Shown: positions 37,346-47,314 of the stretch, piece by piece | Position numbering within the stretch: position 1 is the first letter of the stretch | How the letters are laid out: each line of letters starts with the position of its first letter | Assembly: GCF_003014615.1 (NCBI RefSeq) | Contig: NZ_PYGI01000005.1 | Coordinates: 1-64,000 of the forward strand | Source of the DNA: Marinobacterium halophilum | GTDB taxonomy: Bacteria > Pseudomonadota > Gammaproteobacteria > Pseudomonadales > Balneatricaceae | Direction: 5' to 3' | DNA: 64,000 nucleotides | The notes under the pieces: model-generated | The model's input: the letters and a program-made list of their open reading frames with translations, nothing else | Told to the model about the DNA's origin: nothing | The model's database searches: none | Position numbers and translations under genes: made by a program

Positions 37346-38359
37346 TCAGGGATAAAAGCGTGGCTCTGGCTCAAGCCATACACCGAAGCGTGCCATTACT
37401 TGCTGCTGAATATAATCGGCAAGCTGCTCCACTTCCGTACGGTTACCACGCCCCCAATTAACCACAACCAGTGCCTGCTCTGGATAAGTACCGACATTCC
37501 CTTGACGATAACCTTTCAACCCACAGCGATCGATCAACCACCCAGCCGCCAGCTTATAGCCACCACCCACATCAGGATATGCCACCAGGTCGGGCTCCTG
37601 TGCCTTGAGCACCAAACCCTGCTCGACACTCACCAGCGGATTCTTGAAGAAACTGCCCGCATTGCCTAACACTTCTGGCGAAGGCAGCTTTTGTCGACGC
37701 ACCCTGCACACAGCATCAAACACTTGCCGAGGCGTAACTGGACCATCTTTCTCAATTGCAGCATCCAGCGCCGCATAGCCGACCTGAACACCCGCTACGC
37801 GACTGAGCCGAAACTCTACCGCCGTGATGATATAGCGGTCAGGCTCACCAGACTTGAACAGACTGTCGCGATATGCAAAAAGACAGTCAGCATTATCCAG
37901 CAGCTTCAATACCCTATTCTGCCGGTCGAATACTTCTACCCGACCCAGGCGGTCCTTGATTTCGACACCATAGGCACCGATATTCTGCACCGGCGCAGCT
38001 CCGACCGTGCCGGGAATAAGCGCAAGATTCTCGAGTCCGTAAAAGCCCTCGAACAGCGTCCTTTCTACCGTCTCGTGCCAGTTCTCGCCAGCCCCCACCC
38101 AGACACTGACTTCATCACCCTTAAACGCCACATCCCAGCGCCTGATCGCCATACGCGCGACAACACCCGGTATGTCAGCCGACAGTACCAGGTTGCTGCC
38201 TCCACCCAACACCAGCAATGGCTGCGGGTTGCGTTCAAGCCATTCCTGCAGCTCAACAAGCTGCCCAGGCTCTGTAATGGTAACCAACTGCTCGGCCTCT
38301 ACATCAAAGCCGAACGTGTTGTGCTCACTCAATGGCACATGATTCTTGAACTGCAGCAC
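37346..38359 (-). CDS. murB: UDP-N-acetylenolpyruvoylglucosamine reductase
   Basis: FAD enzyme that makes UDP-N-acetylmuramate for peptidoglycan. The 337 residues match the E. coli-like MurB type: LSEHNTFGFDVEA at the start, the FAD loop LVLGGGSNLVLS, GAYGVEIKD, and the catalytic serine in GNAGSFFKNPLV. The start is GTG at 38357-38359 with GGGAG about nine bases upstream, inside the previous gene. It is the last gene of the lpxK-kdsB-murB cluster and converges on rne. Confidence 0.94.
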   Translation of the reverse strand: MLQFKNHVPLSEHNTFGFDVEAEQLVTITEPGQLVELQEWLERNPQPLLVLGGGSNLVLSADIPGVVARMAIRRWDVAFKGDEVSVWVGAGENWHETVERTLFEGFYGLENLALIPGTVGAAPVQNIGAYGVEIKDRLGRVEVFDRQNRVLKLLDNADCLFAYRDSLFKSGEPDRYIITAVEFRLSRVAGVQVGYAALDAAIEKDGPVTPRQVFDAVCRVRRQKLPSPEVLGNAGSFFKNPLVSVEQGLVLKAQEPDLVAYPDVGGGYKLAAGWLIDRCGLKGYRQGNVGTYPEQALVVVNWGRGNRTEVEQLADYIQQQVMARFGVWLEPEPRFYP

Positions 38360-38361
38360 GC

Positions 38362-38850
38362 TCAGGCTCTCCCTTCCTGCTGCAGGTGTCGATATAACCC
38401 CTGACTGGCCAACTCCACCAAATCCAGCACTTCGTCAAAGCCACGCTCACCGGCAGTGTAATAAGGGTCTGGCACTTCTTTCAGCTTACTGCCCTCGGCA
38501 AATTCAAGAAACAGCCCCAAATGACCGCCAAAATCTCCCGGACACAGGCTGCGCAGCTCACGCAAGTTGGCTGCATCCATCGCCAACACGTAGTCAAATC
38601 GTTCAAAATCGGAAGTATCTACCGCACGGGCACGCAAGTGCTCTAGGTCATACCCGCGCCGGCTCGCGGCTGCACGGGTTCGTGGATCAGGTGCTTTGCC
38701 AATATGATAAGCCGCCGTGCCTGCCGAATCGATCAGGAGACGATCGCCCATATCGTGCGCCTGCACCATCTGCTCAAACACACCATGCGCAGTGGGCGAA
38801 CGACAGATATTCCCCAGGCATACGAACAGGATGGATGTCTGCTTTTTCAC
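38362..38850 (-). CDS. Low-molecular-weight protein tyrosine phosphatase
   Basis: A 162-residue cytoplasmic phosphatase. The P-loop CLGNICRS (11-18) carries the nucleophile Cys11 and Arg17, and the acid is in DPYY (128-131). The start is GTG at 38848-38850 with AAGG seven bases upstream. Homologues dephosphorylate tyrosine kinases of capsule systems, but no such kinase is in the window. It sits two bases before murB in the same cluster. Confidence 0.92.
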   Translation of the reverse strand: MKKQTSILFVCLGNICRSPTAHGVFEQMVQAHDMGDRLLIDSAGTAAYHIGKAPDPRTRAAASRRGYDLEHLRARAVDTSDFERFDYVLAMDAANLRELRSLCPGDFGGHLGLFLEFAEGSKLKEVPDPYYTAGERGFDEVLDLVELASQGLYRHLQQEGRA

Positions 38851-38886
38851 ATCGATACCTTCAACATCATTCAGTACAACAAGGCG

Positions 38887-39648
38887 TCACTTGCCCGCCA
38901 ATAACTCGGCAATACGCGCCAGATCTTCCGGGGTATCAACACCTGCAGGCGGCGCTTCATCAGCCGCATCCACGTGAATACCCACGCCATGCCAAAGCGC
39001 ACGCAGCTGCTCCAGACACTCGGTCTGCTCCAGCGGAGCCGGTGGCCAGGCAACGAAATCGTTCAACATTTTGACCCGGTAGGCATATAGCCCGATATGG
39101 CGCTGCCACGAGAATCCTCCCGGCATTTCGCCCTGCCCCTGCATGAAGGCATCACGTGGCCATGGAATCGGGGCGCGACTGAAATACAACGCCATTCCCT
39201 GATGATCCGTCACCACCTTAACCACATTCGGGTTAAGCAGTGATTCGACCGTTTCGATCGGCTCGGACAGCGTTGCGATACCTGCCGCCGGTAGCGCCAT
39301 CAAATTATGCGCAACCTGATTGATGATACGAGGCGGGATCAGTGGCTCATCACCCTGCACGTTGACGACGATATCATCCGCATAGAACCCAAGCGTATGA
39401 ACAACTTCCTGCAAACGATCCGTACCTGAAGGATGGTCCGACGAGGTCATGCACACTTCGGCACCGAAGCCACGGGCAACCGCTGCAATGCGCTCATCGT
39501 CCGTCGCAATGACAACACGTACCGCTTCACTTTCGCAGGCGCGCTCATAGACATGCTGCAACATCGGTTTACCGGCAAGATCTGCCAGCGGCTTGCCCGG
39601 GAAACGGCTGGATGCATACCGGGCAGGGATAACCACAGAGAAGCTCAT
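38887..39648 (-). CDS. kdsB: 3-deoxy-manno-octulosonate cytidylyltransferase
   Basis: Makes CMP-Kdo from CTP and Kdo for lipopolysaccharide core synthesis. The 253 residues begin with the nucleotidyltransferase block [19 protein letters not shown]; also seen are [24 protein letters not shown] and HIGLYAYR. It lies between the small Trm112-like gene and the phosphatase gene. Confidence 0.95.
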   Translation of the reverse strand: MSFSVVIPARYASSRFPGKPLADLAGKPMLQHVYERACESEAVRVVIATDDERIAAVARGFGAEVCMTSSDHPSGTDRLQEVVHTLGFYADDIVVNVQGDEPLIPPRIINQVAHNLMALPAAGIATLSEPIETVESLLNPNVVKVVTDHQGMALYFSRAPIPWPRDAFMQGQGEMPGGFSWQRHIGLYAYRVKMLNDFVAWPPAPLEQTECLEQLRALWHGVGIHVDAADEAPPAGVDTPEDLARIAELLAGK

Positions 39649-39652
39649 GACG

Positions 39653-39844
39653 TTACTTGCTCTCCTTCAGTCGCTCATCGGCCGTCAGCGTACGGGCTTC
39701 AGATTCCAGCATCACTGGAATATCATCACGAATCGGGTATGCCAGGCCACTGGTACGACAGATCAGCTCATGCGTTTCTTTATTCCATTCCAGAGGTGCT
39801 TTGGACACGGGGCATACCAGAATATCAAGCAGTTTGGGATCCAT
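39653..39844 (-). CDS. Trm112/YcaR-family small zinc-ribbon-like protein
   Basis: About 63 residues starting [20 protein letters not shown], the Trm112p-like (YcaR) family. Only the first of the family's usual cysteine pairs is kept (VCPVSK; Cys only once), and [21 protein letters not shown] follows. Members may activate methyltransferases or act with LPS genes; the role here is unknown. Two adjacent ATG codons (39842-39847) are possible; the second has AGGA seven bases upstream. It overlaps the end of lpxK by about 20 bases and precedes kdsB, as in E. coli. Confidence 0.88.
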   Translation of the reverse strand: MDPKLLDILVCPVSKAPLEWNKETHELICRTSGLAYPIRDDIPVMLESEARTLTADERLKESK

Positions 39845-40871
39845 CATTCTGTCCTGTCTGTTGCGCCGACAGCTGTGCCAGGCGCTGAATAAGTTGTTGT
39901 TCAAAGCCTTCAGGCAGCTGCGCATCCACACGCAATGCCCAGCAATTTTCAGGCGTTAACTGCCGACATTTTACGGCATCCTTTTCCGTCATGATAATGG
40001 GCAATTGCGGTTCCAGTTCAAGCATCTCCGGCTGTATCTCGGCATGGTCCATCAGCGGATGCTCAATCGGATCAAACCCCATTAGCCGCAGAGTATCAAA
40101 AAAGCGCGATGGATTACCTATACCCGCCAGGGCATGCACCCGGCGCGAGTACGGCCAGCCGTCACCTGTCAGCACTGGGCCATCCTGTAACGGCACCAGC
40201 GCCATCGGTGCCAATTGCATCTGCACTGCGTCAGCGGCCAGTACTGGCAAGCCTTGCACGCCTTGCATTCCATCACCGCCGTTAATGACCACCCAGTCAA
40301 CCGACGCCAGCCGCTCAGGAGGCTCTCGGAGCGGCCCTTCCGGCAGACAGCGCCCATTACCCAACCCACGAACGCCGTCCACGACCGCTATTTCAATATC
40401 GCGCGCCAATGCGTAATGCTGCAGGCCATCATCACTGATAATCAGATTACACGCATGGTCCTGCAACAGGGTACGCACGGCTTCGACACGGTTTGGGTCG
40501 ATGACCAGAGGCACGCCCGTGCGCTGCACAATCAGACAGGGTTCATCTCCCCCCTCACTCGGGCGACTATCAGCCGTGACAGTCCAGGGATATGTGGGTG
40601 GTTTGGCACCGTATCCACGACTCACCACACCAGGGCGATAGCCGTGCCGACGCAATATCTCGATCAATACAATCGTCAGCGGTGTCTTGCCCGTCCCGCC
40701 GATGCTGATGTTGCCCACAATAATGACCGGCACCGGAATACCAGCCGCTGCTGCGCCGAGCTGCCGCAAACGACGACAACGACGACGCACCAGATGTGTA
40801 AACAGTGCTGACAATGGACGCAGTAGCCGCAGCCATCCCGCCCGCGCATACCAGGCATGCTGCAACGACAT
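39825..40871 (-). CDS. lpxK: Tetraacyldisaccharide 4'-kinase
   Basis: Phosphorylates the lipid A precursor at the inner membrane, the sixth step of lipid A synthesis. The 348 residues carry a hydrophobic N-terminus ([16 protein letters not shown]), the Walker A loop [39 protein letters not shown] and SDDGLQHY. The ATG at 40869-40871 overlaps the exbD stop as TGATG, so it is coupled to exbD. Confidence 0.94.
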   Translation of the reverse strand: MSLQHAWYARAGWLRLLRPLSALFTHLVRRRCRRLRQLGAAAAGIPVPVIIVGNISIGGTGKTPLTIVLIEILRRHGYRPGVVSRGYGAKPPTYPWTVTADSRPSEGGDEPCLIVQRTGVPLVIDPNRVEAVRTLLQDHACNLIISDDGLQHYALARDIEIAVVDGVRGLGNGRCLPEGPLREPPERLASVDWVVINGGDGMQGVQGLPVLAADAVQMQLAPMALVPLQDGPVLTGDGWPYSRRVHALAGIGNPSRFFDTLRLMGFDPIEHPLMDHAEIQPEMLELEPQLPIIMTEKDAVKCRQLTPENCWALRVDAQLPEGFEQQLIQRLAQLSAQQTGQNDGSQTA

Positions 40872-41293
40872 CACTCAGCTGTTTTCCGGGTCGCTATGCT
40901 CAACTGCTTAAAGCCAAGCTGACCGGCAACATCCATCACGGTCACCACCGACTGATGACTCGCAGCGGCATCTGCCGTAATGATAAAGGGGATGTCACGC
41001 TGCTCACCGGTCAATTTAACCACTGCCCGCTTGAGGGTCGCGGCATCGCTGGTGACCAGTGGCTGGCCATTGACTGAGTATTGTCCCTGGGTACCCACGA
41101 CAACATCAATGCTGTCCGTTTCAGCAGCTACCGCTCGCGGTTCGCTCGAAGCGTCAGGCAAGCTGATGCTCAAATGTGATTCCTGGGTGAACGTGGTTGT
41201 TATCATGAAGAAGATCAGCAGCAGAAACACCACATCGATCAGCGGTGTCAGGTTAATGCTGATCTCTTCACGTCGTTGACGTTGAAATTTCAC
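40871..41293 (-). CDS. exbD: ExbD/TolR-family energy-transducing protein
   Basis: A 140-residue inner-membrane protein with one N-terminal membrane segment (LIDVVFLLLIFFMITTTF, about 17-35) that contains the conserved Asp of the proton path, and a periplasmic domain. With the product of the neighbouring exbB-like gene it forms a proton-driven motor. The start is GTG at 41291-41293 with GGAG six bases upstream. As in pseudomonads, this pair precedes lpxK; its energised partner (TonB-like or other) is not in the window. Confidence 0.9.
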   Translation of the reverse strand: MKFQRQRREEISINLTPLIDVVFLLLIFFMITTTFTQESHLSISLPDASSEPRAVAAETDSIDVVVGTQGQYSVNGQPLVTSDAATLKRAVVKLTGEQRDIPFIITADAAASHQSVVTVMDVAGQLGFKQLSIATRKTAE

Positions 41294-41307
41294 CGCACTC
41301 TCCGCGA

Positions 41308-41928
41308 CTATTGGATATCGACTTCGCGATCACCATGAATCGCTTCCACCAGTTTGATGGATTCCTGCTCCATGGTCAGAACCAGCGTATCGATTCGGCG
41401 CTGGAAGTAACGGTGCATCACCAATGCGGGAATGGCCACCGACAGGCCAGCAGCGGTAGTAATCAGCGCTTCCGAGATCCCTCCCGCCAAAATACTGGCA
41501 TTACCGGTCCCCTGAACCATGATCTCCATGAAGACCTTGATCATGCCTATAACAGTACCCAGCAAACCCAGCAAGGGTGTGATTGCCGCGATCGTACCCA
41601 AAGGATTCAGAAAACGCTCAAGGTCATGAATGACATGAGAGGCCTCTTCCTGAATGCTTTCTTTCATGATGTCCCGACCATGACGCGAGTTATTGAGTCC
41701 CGCGATAATGATCCGCCCCAACGGACTCGCACCACGAATGGCAGACAGACGTTCGGCGGTCATATTGCCGCTTTGCGTCAGCTCCCACACTTCCGCCAAC
41801 AAACCCGGCGGAGTAATCAGACCTGGACGCAGAACCAACAGACGGTTGCCACAAATTGCCAACGCAGCAATCGAGCAAGCCACGATGGGCAACATCAGCC
41901 AGCCACCCGCAACAATAATCTCAAACAC
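41308..41928 (-). CDS. exbB: ExbB/MotA/TolQ-family proton channel
   Basis: An inner-membrane protein of about 206 residues with three membrane segments (about 5-25, 110-130 and 155-178). It contains the family block LGTIAAITPLLGLLGTVIGMI and ALITTAAGLSVAIPALV. The GTG at 41926-41928, with GGAGG ten bases upstream, gives the common opening FEIIVAGGWLMLPI; the longer frame to 41967 would include that site. It pairs with exbD 15 bases downstream. Confidence 0.9.
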   Translation of the reverse strand: MFEIIVAGGWLMLPIVACSIAALAICGNRLLVLRPGLITPPGLLAEVWELTQSGNMTAERLSAIRGASPLGRIIIAGLNNSRHGRDIMKESIQEEASHVIHDLERFLNPLGTIAAITPLLGLLGTVIGMIKVFMEIMVQGTGNASILAGGISEALITTAAGLSVAIPALVMHRYFQRRIDTLVLTMEQESIKLVEAIHGDREVDIQ

Positions 41929-41991
41929 CTTGGATTCACCTCCTGTTGAATTGGTAAACTTTATCACAGCAACACTAGCGGGAGTAAGGCG

Positions 41992-44226
41992 TTAACCAGC
42001 TGTCCAATAACGCTTTTCCTGCTCTCTGTAGCGATTGATCCGACACTGTCCCGCATCGGCAACCATTTCCACAGCACCGGTCTCCGCCGTCAGCACCCAA
42101 GGTATTTGACGATGACTGAGACGCGCCAATACCTGTTCGTGCGGATGCCCGAAACGGTTGTAACGACCTGCACTGATCAACACCTGCGCCGGCTGCAGCA
42201 GATCAAGAATCGCAGCTGTCGTGGAATCTCGACTGCCATGATGCCCAGCCACCAACCACGTTAGCGGCTCCTGAAAGCCACCCGACAGCAGCCGGTATTC
42301 ACCACTGACATCCAGATCACCCGTCAGCAGCAGACTGCAGTTATCATTGACCACATGCAGGACACAGGAGCGATTGTTCGCCGTTGGCTCAGCGGTAACA
42401 TCAAATACCGGCAGGAAGCCAAACGCTACACCACCCAGATGCCAACGCTGCGCCCGGCACTGTATCGCACCCGGAGCTTGCTCCGGTTCACCGGCATAGA
42501 CACGCCCTATCGCGAGAGTATCGATCACTGCCGGATATCCACCACTGTGGTCAGCATCACCATGACTGAGCACCAGGTACTCCAGTCGCTTAATGCCACG
42601 CGCCCTCAGCCAGGGTTCCACTGCAAACGCAAAGGCCGACCCACCACTGGAATAACCGGGTCCGGTATCATACAGCACCGCCCCTTCGGCCGTTTCGATC
42701 AGCACCGCCTGCCCTTGCCCTACATCAAACATCCATGCATTGAAATCCCCTGATTCCGGCACAGGCCCTCGCACCGACAGCAAGGGAATCAAGAGCGGTA
42801 ACACCAGCATGCGGTATAGCATCGGCATGGGCAGCAGCAACAGTGCGATGGCGACACTTGCCAACATCAGGGTTATCGTCGACGGCGCAGCGACTTCAAC
42901 ATACAGCCCTGGCACCTCGGCACACCACGACAGCAGCTGCCACAGGAGCCCAATACCCGACTCAAGTACCTGAGCCACCAGCGGGCTGAACAGTGACGAT
43001 ACCAATAGTAACGGCAGCGACCAGACCAACAACGTGACCACGGGCACCGCGATCAGGTTGACCGGCACCGACACCAGGCTCATCTGGTTGAAAGATGCCG
43101 CCATTAAGGGCAGCATGCCGAAAAAAAGTACACCCTGCAGACGTAACCACACATGCACCGGCAAACGCGCCGCAGGGCCGTCGTCACGTACTTGAAATAA
43201 CCAGAGAATCAGTGCTACCGCACCGAATGAAAGCCACGTCCCCGCCTCCAGCACCGCCAATGGTTGCAGGCTGATAACAACGACCAGAGCCACTCGCCAG
43301 CGTTGCCAGCCCGTTAATGGCTGCAGAAACCAGCCTCCCAGCACAAAAATGGCCAGCATCAGCCAGGCCCGCTGCACCGGCACCCCCCAACCCGAAAGCC
43401 CTGCATACGCACCGGCAATCGCCAGTGCACAGAGTACTGGCACGAAGCGCACCCACCGTGCAGAAAAGCCCAACAGCAGCCCGGGGAGCATCAAGCCGCG
43501 TCCCACACACCAGCCCATAGCCGCGACGACGGCTACATGCAGGCCACTGACCACAAACAGGTGTGCGGTTCCCGTCATCCGCAACACGTCCCATTGCTCA
43601 CCCGTAAGCTGACTGCGGTCACCCAGCAGCAACGCTCTCAGAGTCGCCGCCGCCACCGGTTCGAAGCTGGACTGTAGATAATCAGCCAACGACTGCCTCA
43701 GGTAACGCAGCTCTCCCTGCGCCGGGACACGGGACAGCACCTGTTTGATATAGCCTCGCGCATCTATCCCTCGACTCAGATAAAAGCGCTCCAGATCAAA
43801 TGCAGCCGGGTTACTCAACCCTCGCGGTGGACTGACCCGCACAACCACGCGCAACCGATCACCCTCGGCGAAATCATGATCGGTACCGTAATAGCTGACC
43901 CTAAGCAACCGCAGGCGCTGCAGTTGCGGCTGATCAGAGTCAACAACCAGGGGTTTGAGCAATAAGCGGTAACGGCCATCCTGAAGGTGCGGTAACGTAA
44001 CGATCTCAGCTTCCATATTCACGTCTTGAGGTGGCAAGGTGAAGCGATATGACAACTGCCAGCCACCATATACCGTCGCCAGCAGTACGCCGACTGCACA
44101 TAACAGGAGGGGTTTGCGGATACGTTTGTATAACGCCCCCGACAGCAGAATCAATAAGCACCACCCCGCCCAATACAGATCCGGCAGAAGGGCAACACAC
44201 ACAATTCCGAACAGATAAGCGATCAT
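41992..44226 (-). CDS. comEC: ComEC/Rec2 DNA uptake channel
   Basis: Inner-membrane channel that brings single-stranded DNA into the cell during natural transformation. The 744 residues have an N-terminal membrane pair and OB-like domain, the Competence domain with many membrane segments (about 215-480, including LFVVSGLHVAVVAAMG), and a C-terminal metallo-beta-lactamase domain with HGDADHSGG and GHHGSRDSTTA. All expected parts are present, so the organism may be competent. The gene is divergent from a DUF2062 gene. Confidence 0.93.
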   Translation of the reverse strand: MIAYLFGIVCVALLPDLYWAGWCLLILLSGALYKRIRKPLLLCAVGVLLATVYGGWQLSYRFTLPPQDVNMEAEIVTLPHLQDGRYRLLLKPLVVDSDQPQLQRLRLLRVSYYGTDHDFAEGDRLRVVVRVSPPRGLSNPAAFDLERFYLSRGIDARGYIKQVLSRVPAQGELRYLRQSLADYLQSSFEPVAAATLRALLLGDRSQLTGEQWDVLRMTGTAHLFVVSGLHVAVVAAMGWCVGRGLMLPGLLLGFSARWVRFVPVLCALAIAGAYAGLSGWGVPVQRAWLMLAIFVLGGWFLQPLTGWQRWRVALVVVISLQPLAVLEAGTWLSFGAVALILWLFQVRDDGPAARLPVHVWLRLQGVLFFGMLPLMAASFNQMSLVSVPVNLIAVPVVTLLVWSLPLLLVSSLFSPLVAQVLESGIGLLWQLLSWCAEVPGLYVEVAAPSTITLMLASVAIALLLLPMPMLYRMLVLPLLIPLLSVRGPVPESGDFNAWMFDVGQGQAVLIETAEGAVLYDTGPGYSSGGSAFAFAVEPWLRARGIKRLEYLVLSHGDADHSGGYPAVIDTLAIGRVYAGEPEQAPGAIQCRAQRWHLGGVAFGFLPVFDVTAEPTANNRSCVLHVVNDNCSLLLTGDLDVSGEYRLLSGGFQEPLTWLVAGHHGSRDSTTAAILDLLQPAQVLISAGRYNRFGHPHEQVLARLSHRQIPWVLTAETGAVEMVADAGQCRINRYREQEKRYWTAG

Positions 44227-44305
44227 CCTTGATCCTTACAGTTGGCTTAACGACGTTCTGGCGGCATAATGGCCGCACTCATCAGAACCGGTAAATCAGT
44301 CCTCG

Positions 44306-44842
44306 ATGCCTCGCAAGCTGCTTAGAAAATACATGCCCGATGAAAAAACGCTGCGCAGCCATCGTCACCTCAGCTGGCTCGGGCGTCATTTGCATGATCC
44401 CAACCTATGGCACCTGACGCGCAAATCCGTTGCACGTGCCTTTCTCGTCGGGATCCTGTGCGCGTTCATGCCGATCCCGGGACAAATGGTCGTCGCCGCT
44501 GTACTCGCGATCATAGCGTCCAGCAACTTGCCGATCTCGATTGGATTGGTCTGGATTACCAACCCCATAACCATACCGCCAATATTCTATGCCTGCTACC
44601 GCCTGGGTACATGGATATTGGGAACGGGGTCTCGAGTCGATGCGGGGTGGGCATGGGACCTGGCGACCATTCAGAGTGAGTTTGCATCCATCTGGTGGCC
44701 GTTATTGCTGGGTAGTCTTTTGTGCGGTGTGGTATTTGGCATTGCCGGCTACGCACTGATCAGCCGTTTCTGGATTTGGCATGTAAATCGCAGCTGGCGC
44801 AAGCGCGCGCAACTGCGTACCAAACATCCTCGTAAAAAGTAA
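44306..44842 (+). CDS. DUF2062 membrane protein
   Basis: A 178-residue protein with three to four membrane segments and a basic N-terminus (MPRKLLRKYMPDEKTLRSHR). The DUF2062 features are SVARAFLVGILCAFMPIPGQ, ITNPITIPPIFY and a final basic tail. Its function is not known; it is often next to comEC in pseudomonads. It is the only plus-strand gene between rne and the small protein gene at 46972. Confidence 0.85.
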   Translation: MPRKLLRKYMPDEKTLRSHRHLSWLGRHLHDPNLWHLTRKSVARAFLVGILCAFMPIPGQMVVAAVLAIIASSNLPISIGLVWITNPITIPPIFYACYRLGTWILGTGSRVDAGWAWDLATIQSEFASIWWPLLLGSLLCGVVFGIAGYALISRFWIWHVNRSWRKRAQLRTKHPRKK

Positions 44843-44854
44843 GAGAGTGCCGGG

Positions 44855-45541
44855 TCAGGTGCCACGATCCGTCAGCACACCGTCTACAAGTTCCATTGCC
44901 CGCCCCATACGCTCAGCCAGCTGCATATCATGCGTCACGATGACAAACGCCGTATCCAGCGTACGATTGAGCTCATCCAGATAGCTCTGCACATCAGCTG
45001 CCGTATGGCGATCAAGATTACCCGTTGGCTCATCCATCAGCACACAGGCAGGCTCGGTCACCAGCGCCCGCGCAATGGCAACACGCTGACGTTCGCCCCC
45101 GCTGAGCTGCGAAGGCTTGTGACGCACGCGATGACTCAACCCGACGCGTTCCAGCAAGGCACTGGCACGTTCAGCCGCCAGACGGCTGGATTGTCCTGCA
45201 ATCAACAAGGGCATCGCCACGTTTTCAAGTGCCGTGAATTCATGCAACAGGTGATGAAACTGATAAACAAACCCCAGCGACTGGTTACGCAGACGTGAAC
45301 GCTGACGCTCACTGACTGTATACAGGGATTGTCCAAGTACACTGACACTGCCCTCATCCGGCGTATCAAGCCCACCCAGAATATTCAGCAGTGTACTTTT
45401 GCCACTGCCGGAGCTGCCGATGATTGCAACCCGCTCACCAGGCGATACCGACAGTGCGACCGATTTAAGAATATGAATCGGCTGACCCGCTTCCTCATAG
45501 CTTTTACTGATGCCCTCACAGCTCAGTACAGGATTATTCAT
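44855..45541 (-). CDS. lolD: LolD, lipoprotein-releasing ABC ATPase
   Basis: ATPase of the LolCDE complex that lifts outer-membrane lipoproteins from the inner membrane. It has 228 residues from the ATG at 45539-45541, which overlaps the end of lolC by eight bases. Motifs are Walker [13 protein letters not shown], the LolD-type [11 protein letters not shown]-loop, signature [15 protein letters not shown] and Walker [12 protein letters not shown] longer frame to 45604 lies inside lolC and is not needed. Confidence 0.94.
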   Translation of the reverse strand: MNNPVLSCEGISKSYEEAGQPIHILKSVALSVSPGERVAIIGSSGSGKSTLLNILGGLDTPDEGSVSVLGQSLYTVSERQRSRLRNQSLGFVYQFHHLLHEFTALENVAMPLLIAGQSSRLAAERASALLERVGLSHRVRHKPSQLSGGERQRVAIARALVTEPACVLMDEPTGNLDRHTAADVQSYLDELNRTLDTAFVIVTHDMQLAERMGRAMELVDGVLTDRGT

Positions 45542-46784
45542 AACGCAGAGCCTCCGCTGGCTGAGTCCGCGATGCACGCCAGGCCGGGTATAAAGTGGCC
45601 ACAAAACTGATCGCGAATGCGGCCAGTGTAATCATGCCAACATCCGACCAGATCAATTGTGACGGCAAGTAACTGATGAAATACACATCGGCCGACAGGA
45701 ACTCGATACCCAGCATGCGTTCAATCCAGGCCACCAGATCCGTAACGGTCAGTGCCAATGTGACACCCAGCACCACTCCCAGCGCCGTACCAATCAGCCC
45801 AATCACGATCCCCTGCACCATGAAAATGCGCAATATCGTCGAAGGCGTCGCCCCCATCGTACGCAGAATGGCAATATCGGAACGCTTGTCCGTCACCACC
45901 ATCACCAGGGTAGAAACAATATTGAATGCTGCAACAAACACAATCAGCAGCAAAAGCAGACCGATCATGCGCTTTTCCATTTGAATGGCCTGAAACAGGT
46001 TGCCATGTGTACGCGTCCAGTCATTGACATACAGCGGACGCGATTGGCTCCGTGCGATCTGCTGTGCCTGTTGCGGCGCAGTAAACAGGTCATCAAACTT
46101 CAGGCGCAAGCCATCGACACGTTCAGCAGGCATGCGTTTGATGCGGGCGGCATCCGTCATGTGGATATAGGCAAGATTGGCATCCAGCTCAGCCCCAACC
46201 GAGAAAATCCCGATCACATCAAAGCGTTTAAGCCGGGGAATAACACCCGCAACACTGATCGAAGCTTCCGGCAACACCAGTGTCACCTTGTCACCAACCT
46301 CAACACCAAGAAAACGGGCCAGCAGCTCACCCAGTACGATACCGTACTCGCCGGCAACCAGATCATTCAGCTCACCGGCCTGCATGTGCTGCGCAATAAT
46401 CGATACGCCCGGCTCCAGTACCGGGTCTATACCATTAACCAATACACCCTGTACGCGGCCACGACTGGTGAGCATGCCCTGGGCCTGCACATAGGGAGCC
46501 GCACCAGCGACACCAGACTGCGCAAGCACCTGCTCACGCAACACGGACCAGTCATCTAGGCCCTGATCCGCATAACCGGCCAGTGTGGCATGAGGTACCA
46601 TGCCAAGAATCCGCTGGCGCAGTTCACGATCGAAACCGTTCATCACGGACAGCACGACGATCAAGGCTGCTACGCCCAGCATCAAGCCAAGCATCGACAC
46701 CAGGGAAATGAAAGATATGAAATGGTTGCCGCGCTTTGCAGCGGTATAGCGCAAGCCGACAAAAATCGATAGTGGTCTAAACAT
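45534..46784 (-). CDS. lolC: LolC/LolE lipoprotein-releasing membrane protein
   Basis: A 416-residue inner-membrane protein with four membrane segments (about 25-48, 270-295, 317-345 and 380-400) flanking a large periplasmic MacB-like domain and an FtsX-type C-terminal part. The start [27 protein letters not shown] and [22 protein letters not shown] are typical. Only one such gene is present here, so it may serve in a LolF-type homodimer or pair with a lolE elsewhere. Confidence 0.92.
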   Translation of the reverse strand: MFRPLSIFVGLRYTAAKRGNHFISFISLVSMLGLMLGVAALIVVLSVMNGFDRELRQRILGMVPHATLAGYADQGLDDWSVLREQVLAQSGVAGAAPYVQAQGMLTSRGRVQGVLVNGIDPVLEPGVSIIAQHMQAGELNDLVAGEYGIVLGELLARFLGVEVGDKVTLVLPEASISVAGVIPRLKRFDVIGIFSVGAELDANLAYIHMTDAARIKRMPAERVDGLRLKFDDLFTAPQQAQQIARSQSRPLYVNDWTRTHGNLFQAIQMEKRMIGLLLLLIVFVAAFNIVSTLVMVVTDKRSDIAILRTMGATPSTILRIFMVQGIVIGLIGTALGVVLGVTLALTVTDLVAWIERMLGIEFLSADVYFISYLPSQLIWSDVGMITLAAFAISFVATLYPAWRASRTQPAEALRYE

Positions 46785-46971
46785 GGTGCAGGATTAAAGC
46801 ACAGTTATCGCCCGAGCTCTAACAGAATCAGCAAAATCCTGCCGGAAGACAGTTACTTGAACCACCGCTCATCAACAACGAGGAATCATCTGTATATACA
46901 GCCTTAGCCGCAACCGTATCAGGCTGTTATTATGCCCCAACGTATTTTGTAACCCGAGCGGACCTTTACCC

Positions 46972-47283
46972 ATGAGTCACAAACCCCTGGATACACCACA
47001 CCCCAGGCTATATCTGCTTGCCACTGGCGCAGGCTTTGTCGGCCTTATCGCCTGGTTCTATACCGGCCGCCAACTGGGTGTCTTGCAGTGGATTATTGAT
47101 CTTTTCCCTGCTTCTCATGCAGGCGCTGGCCTGATGATTGCTATCATGCTGATGATGACACCGGGATTTCTGCTGTGGAAGCTCTTCAACCGCTGGGTAG
47201 AAGCAAAACTGAAAGTAAAGGGACGTTTTCTCGAAGACGACATCTACTTGCCGCCCAAAAACAAAAAACACACGCCGAAGTAA
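46972..47283 (+). CDS. Small membrane protein of unknown function
   Basis: A 103-residue protein with two membrane segments (about 12-32 and 49-68), then a basic tail ending PPKNKKHTPK. I do not recognise a family with certainty; small two-span proteins next to lolC occur in related bacteria. The upstream 187 bases to lolC hold its promoter region, with no clear boxes. Confidence 0.7.
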   Translation: MSHKPLDTPHPRLYLLATGAGFVGLIAWFYTGRQLGVLQWIIDLFPASHAGAGLMIAIMLMMTPGFLLWKLFNRWVEAKLKVKGRFLEDDIYLPPKNKKHTPK

Positions 47284-47314
47284 GCAACCTCGACGTGCGT
47301 TGATAGCCGCTCTA

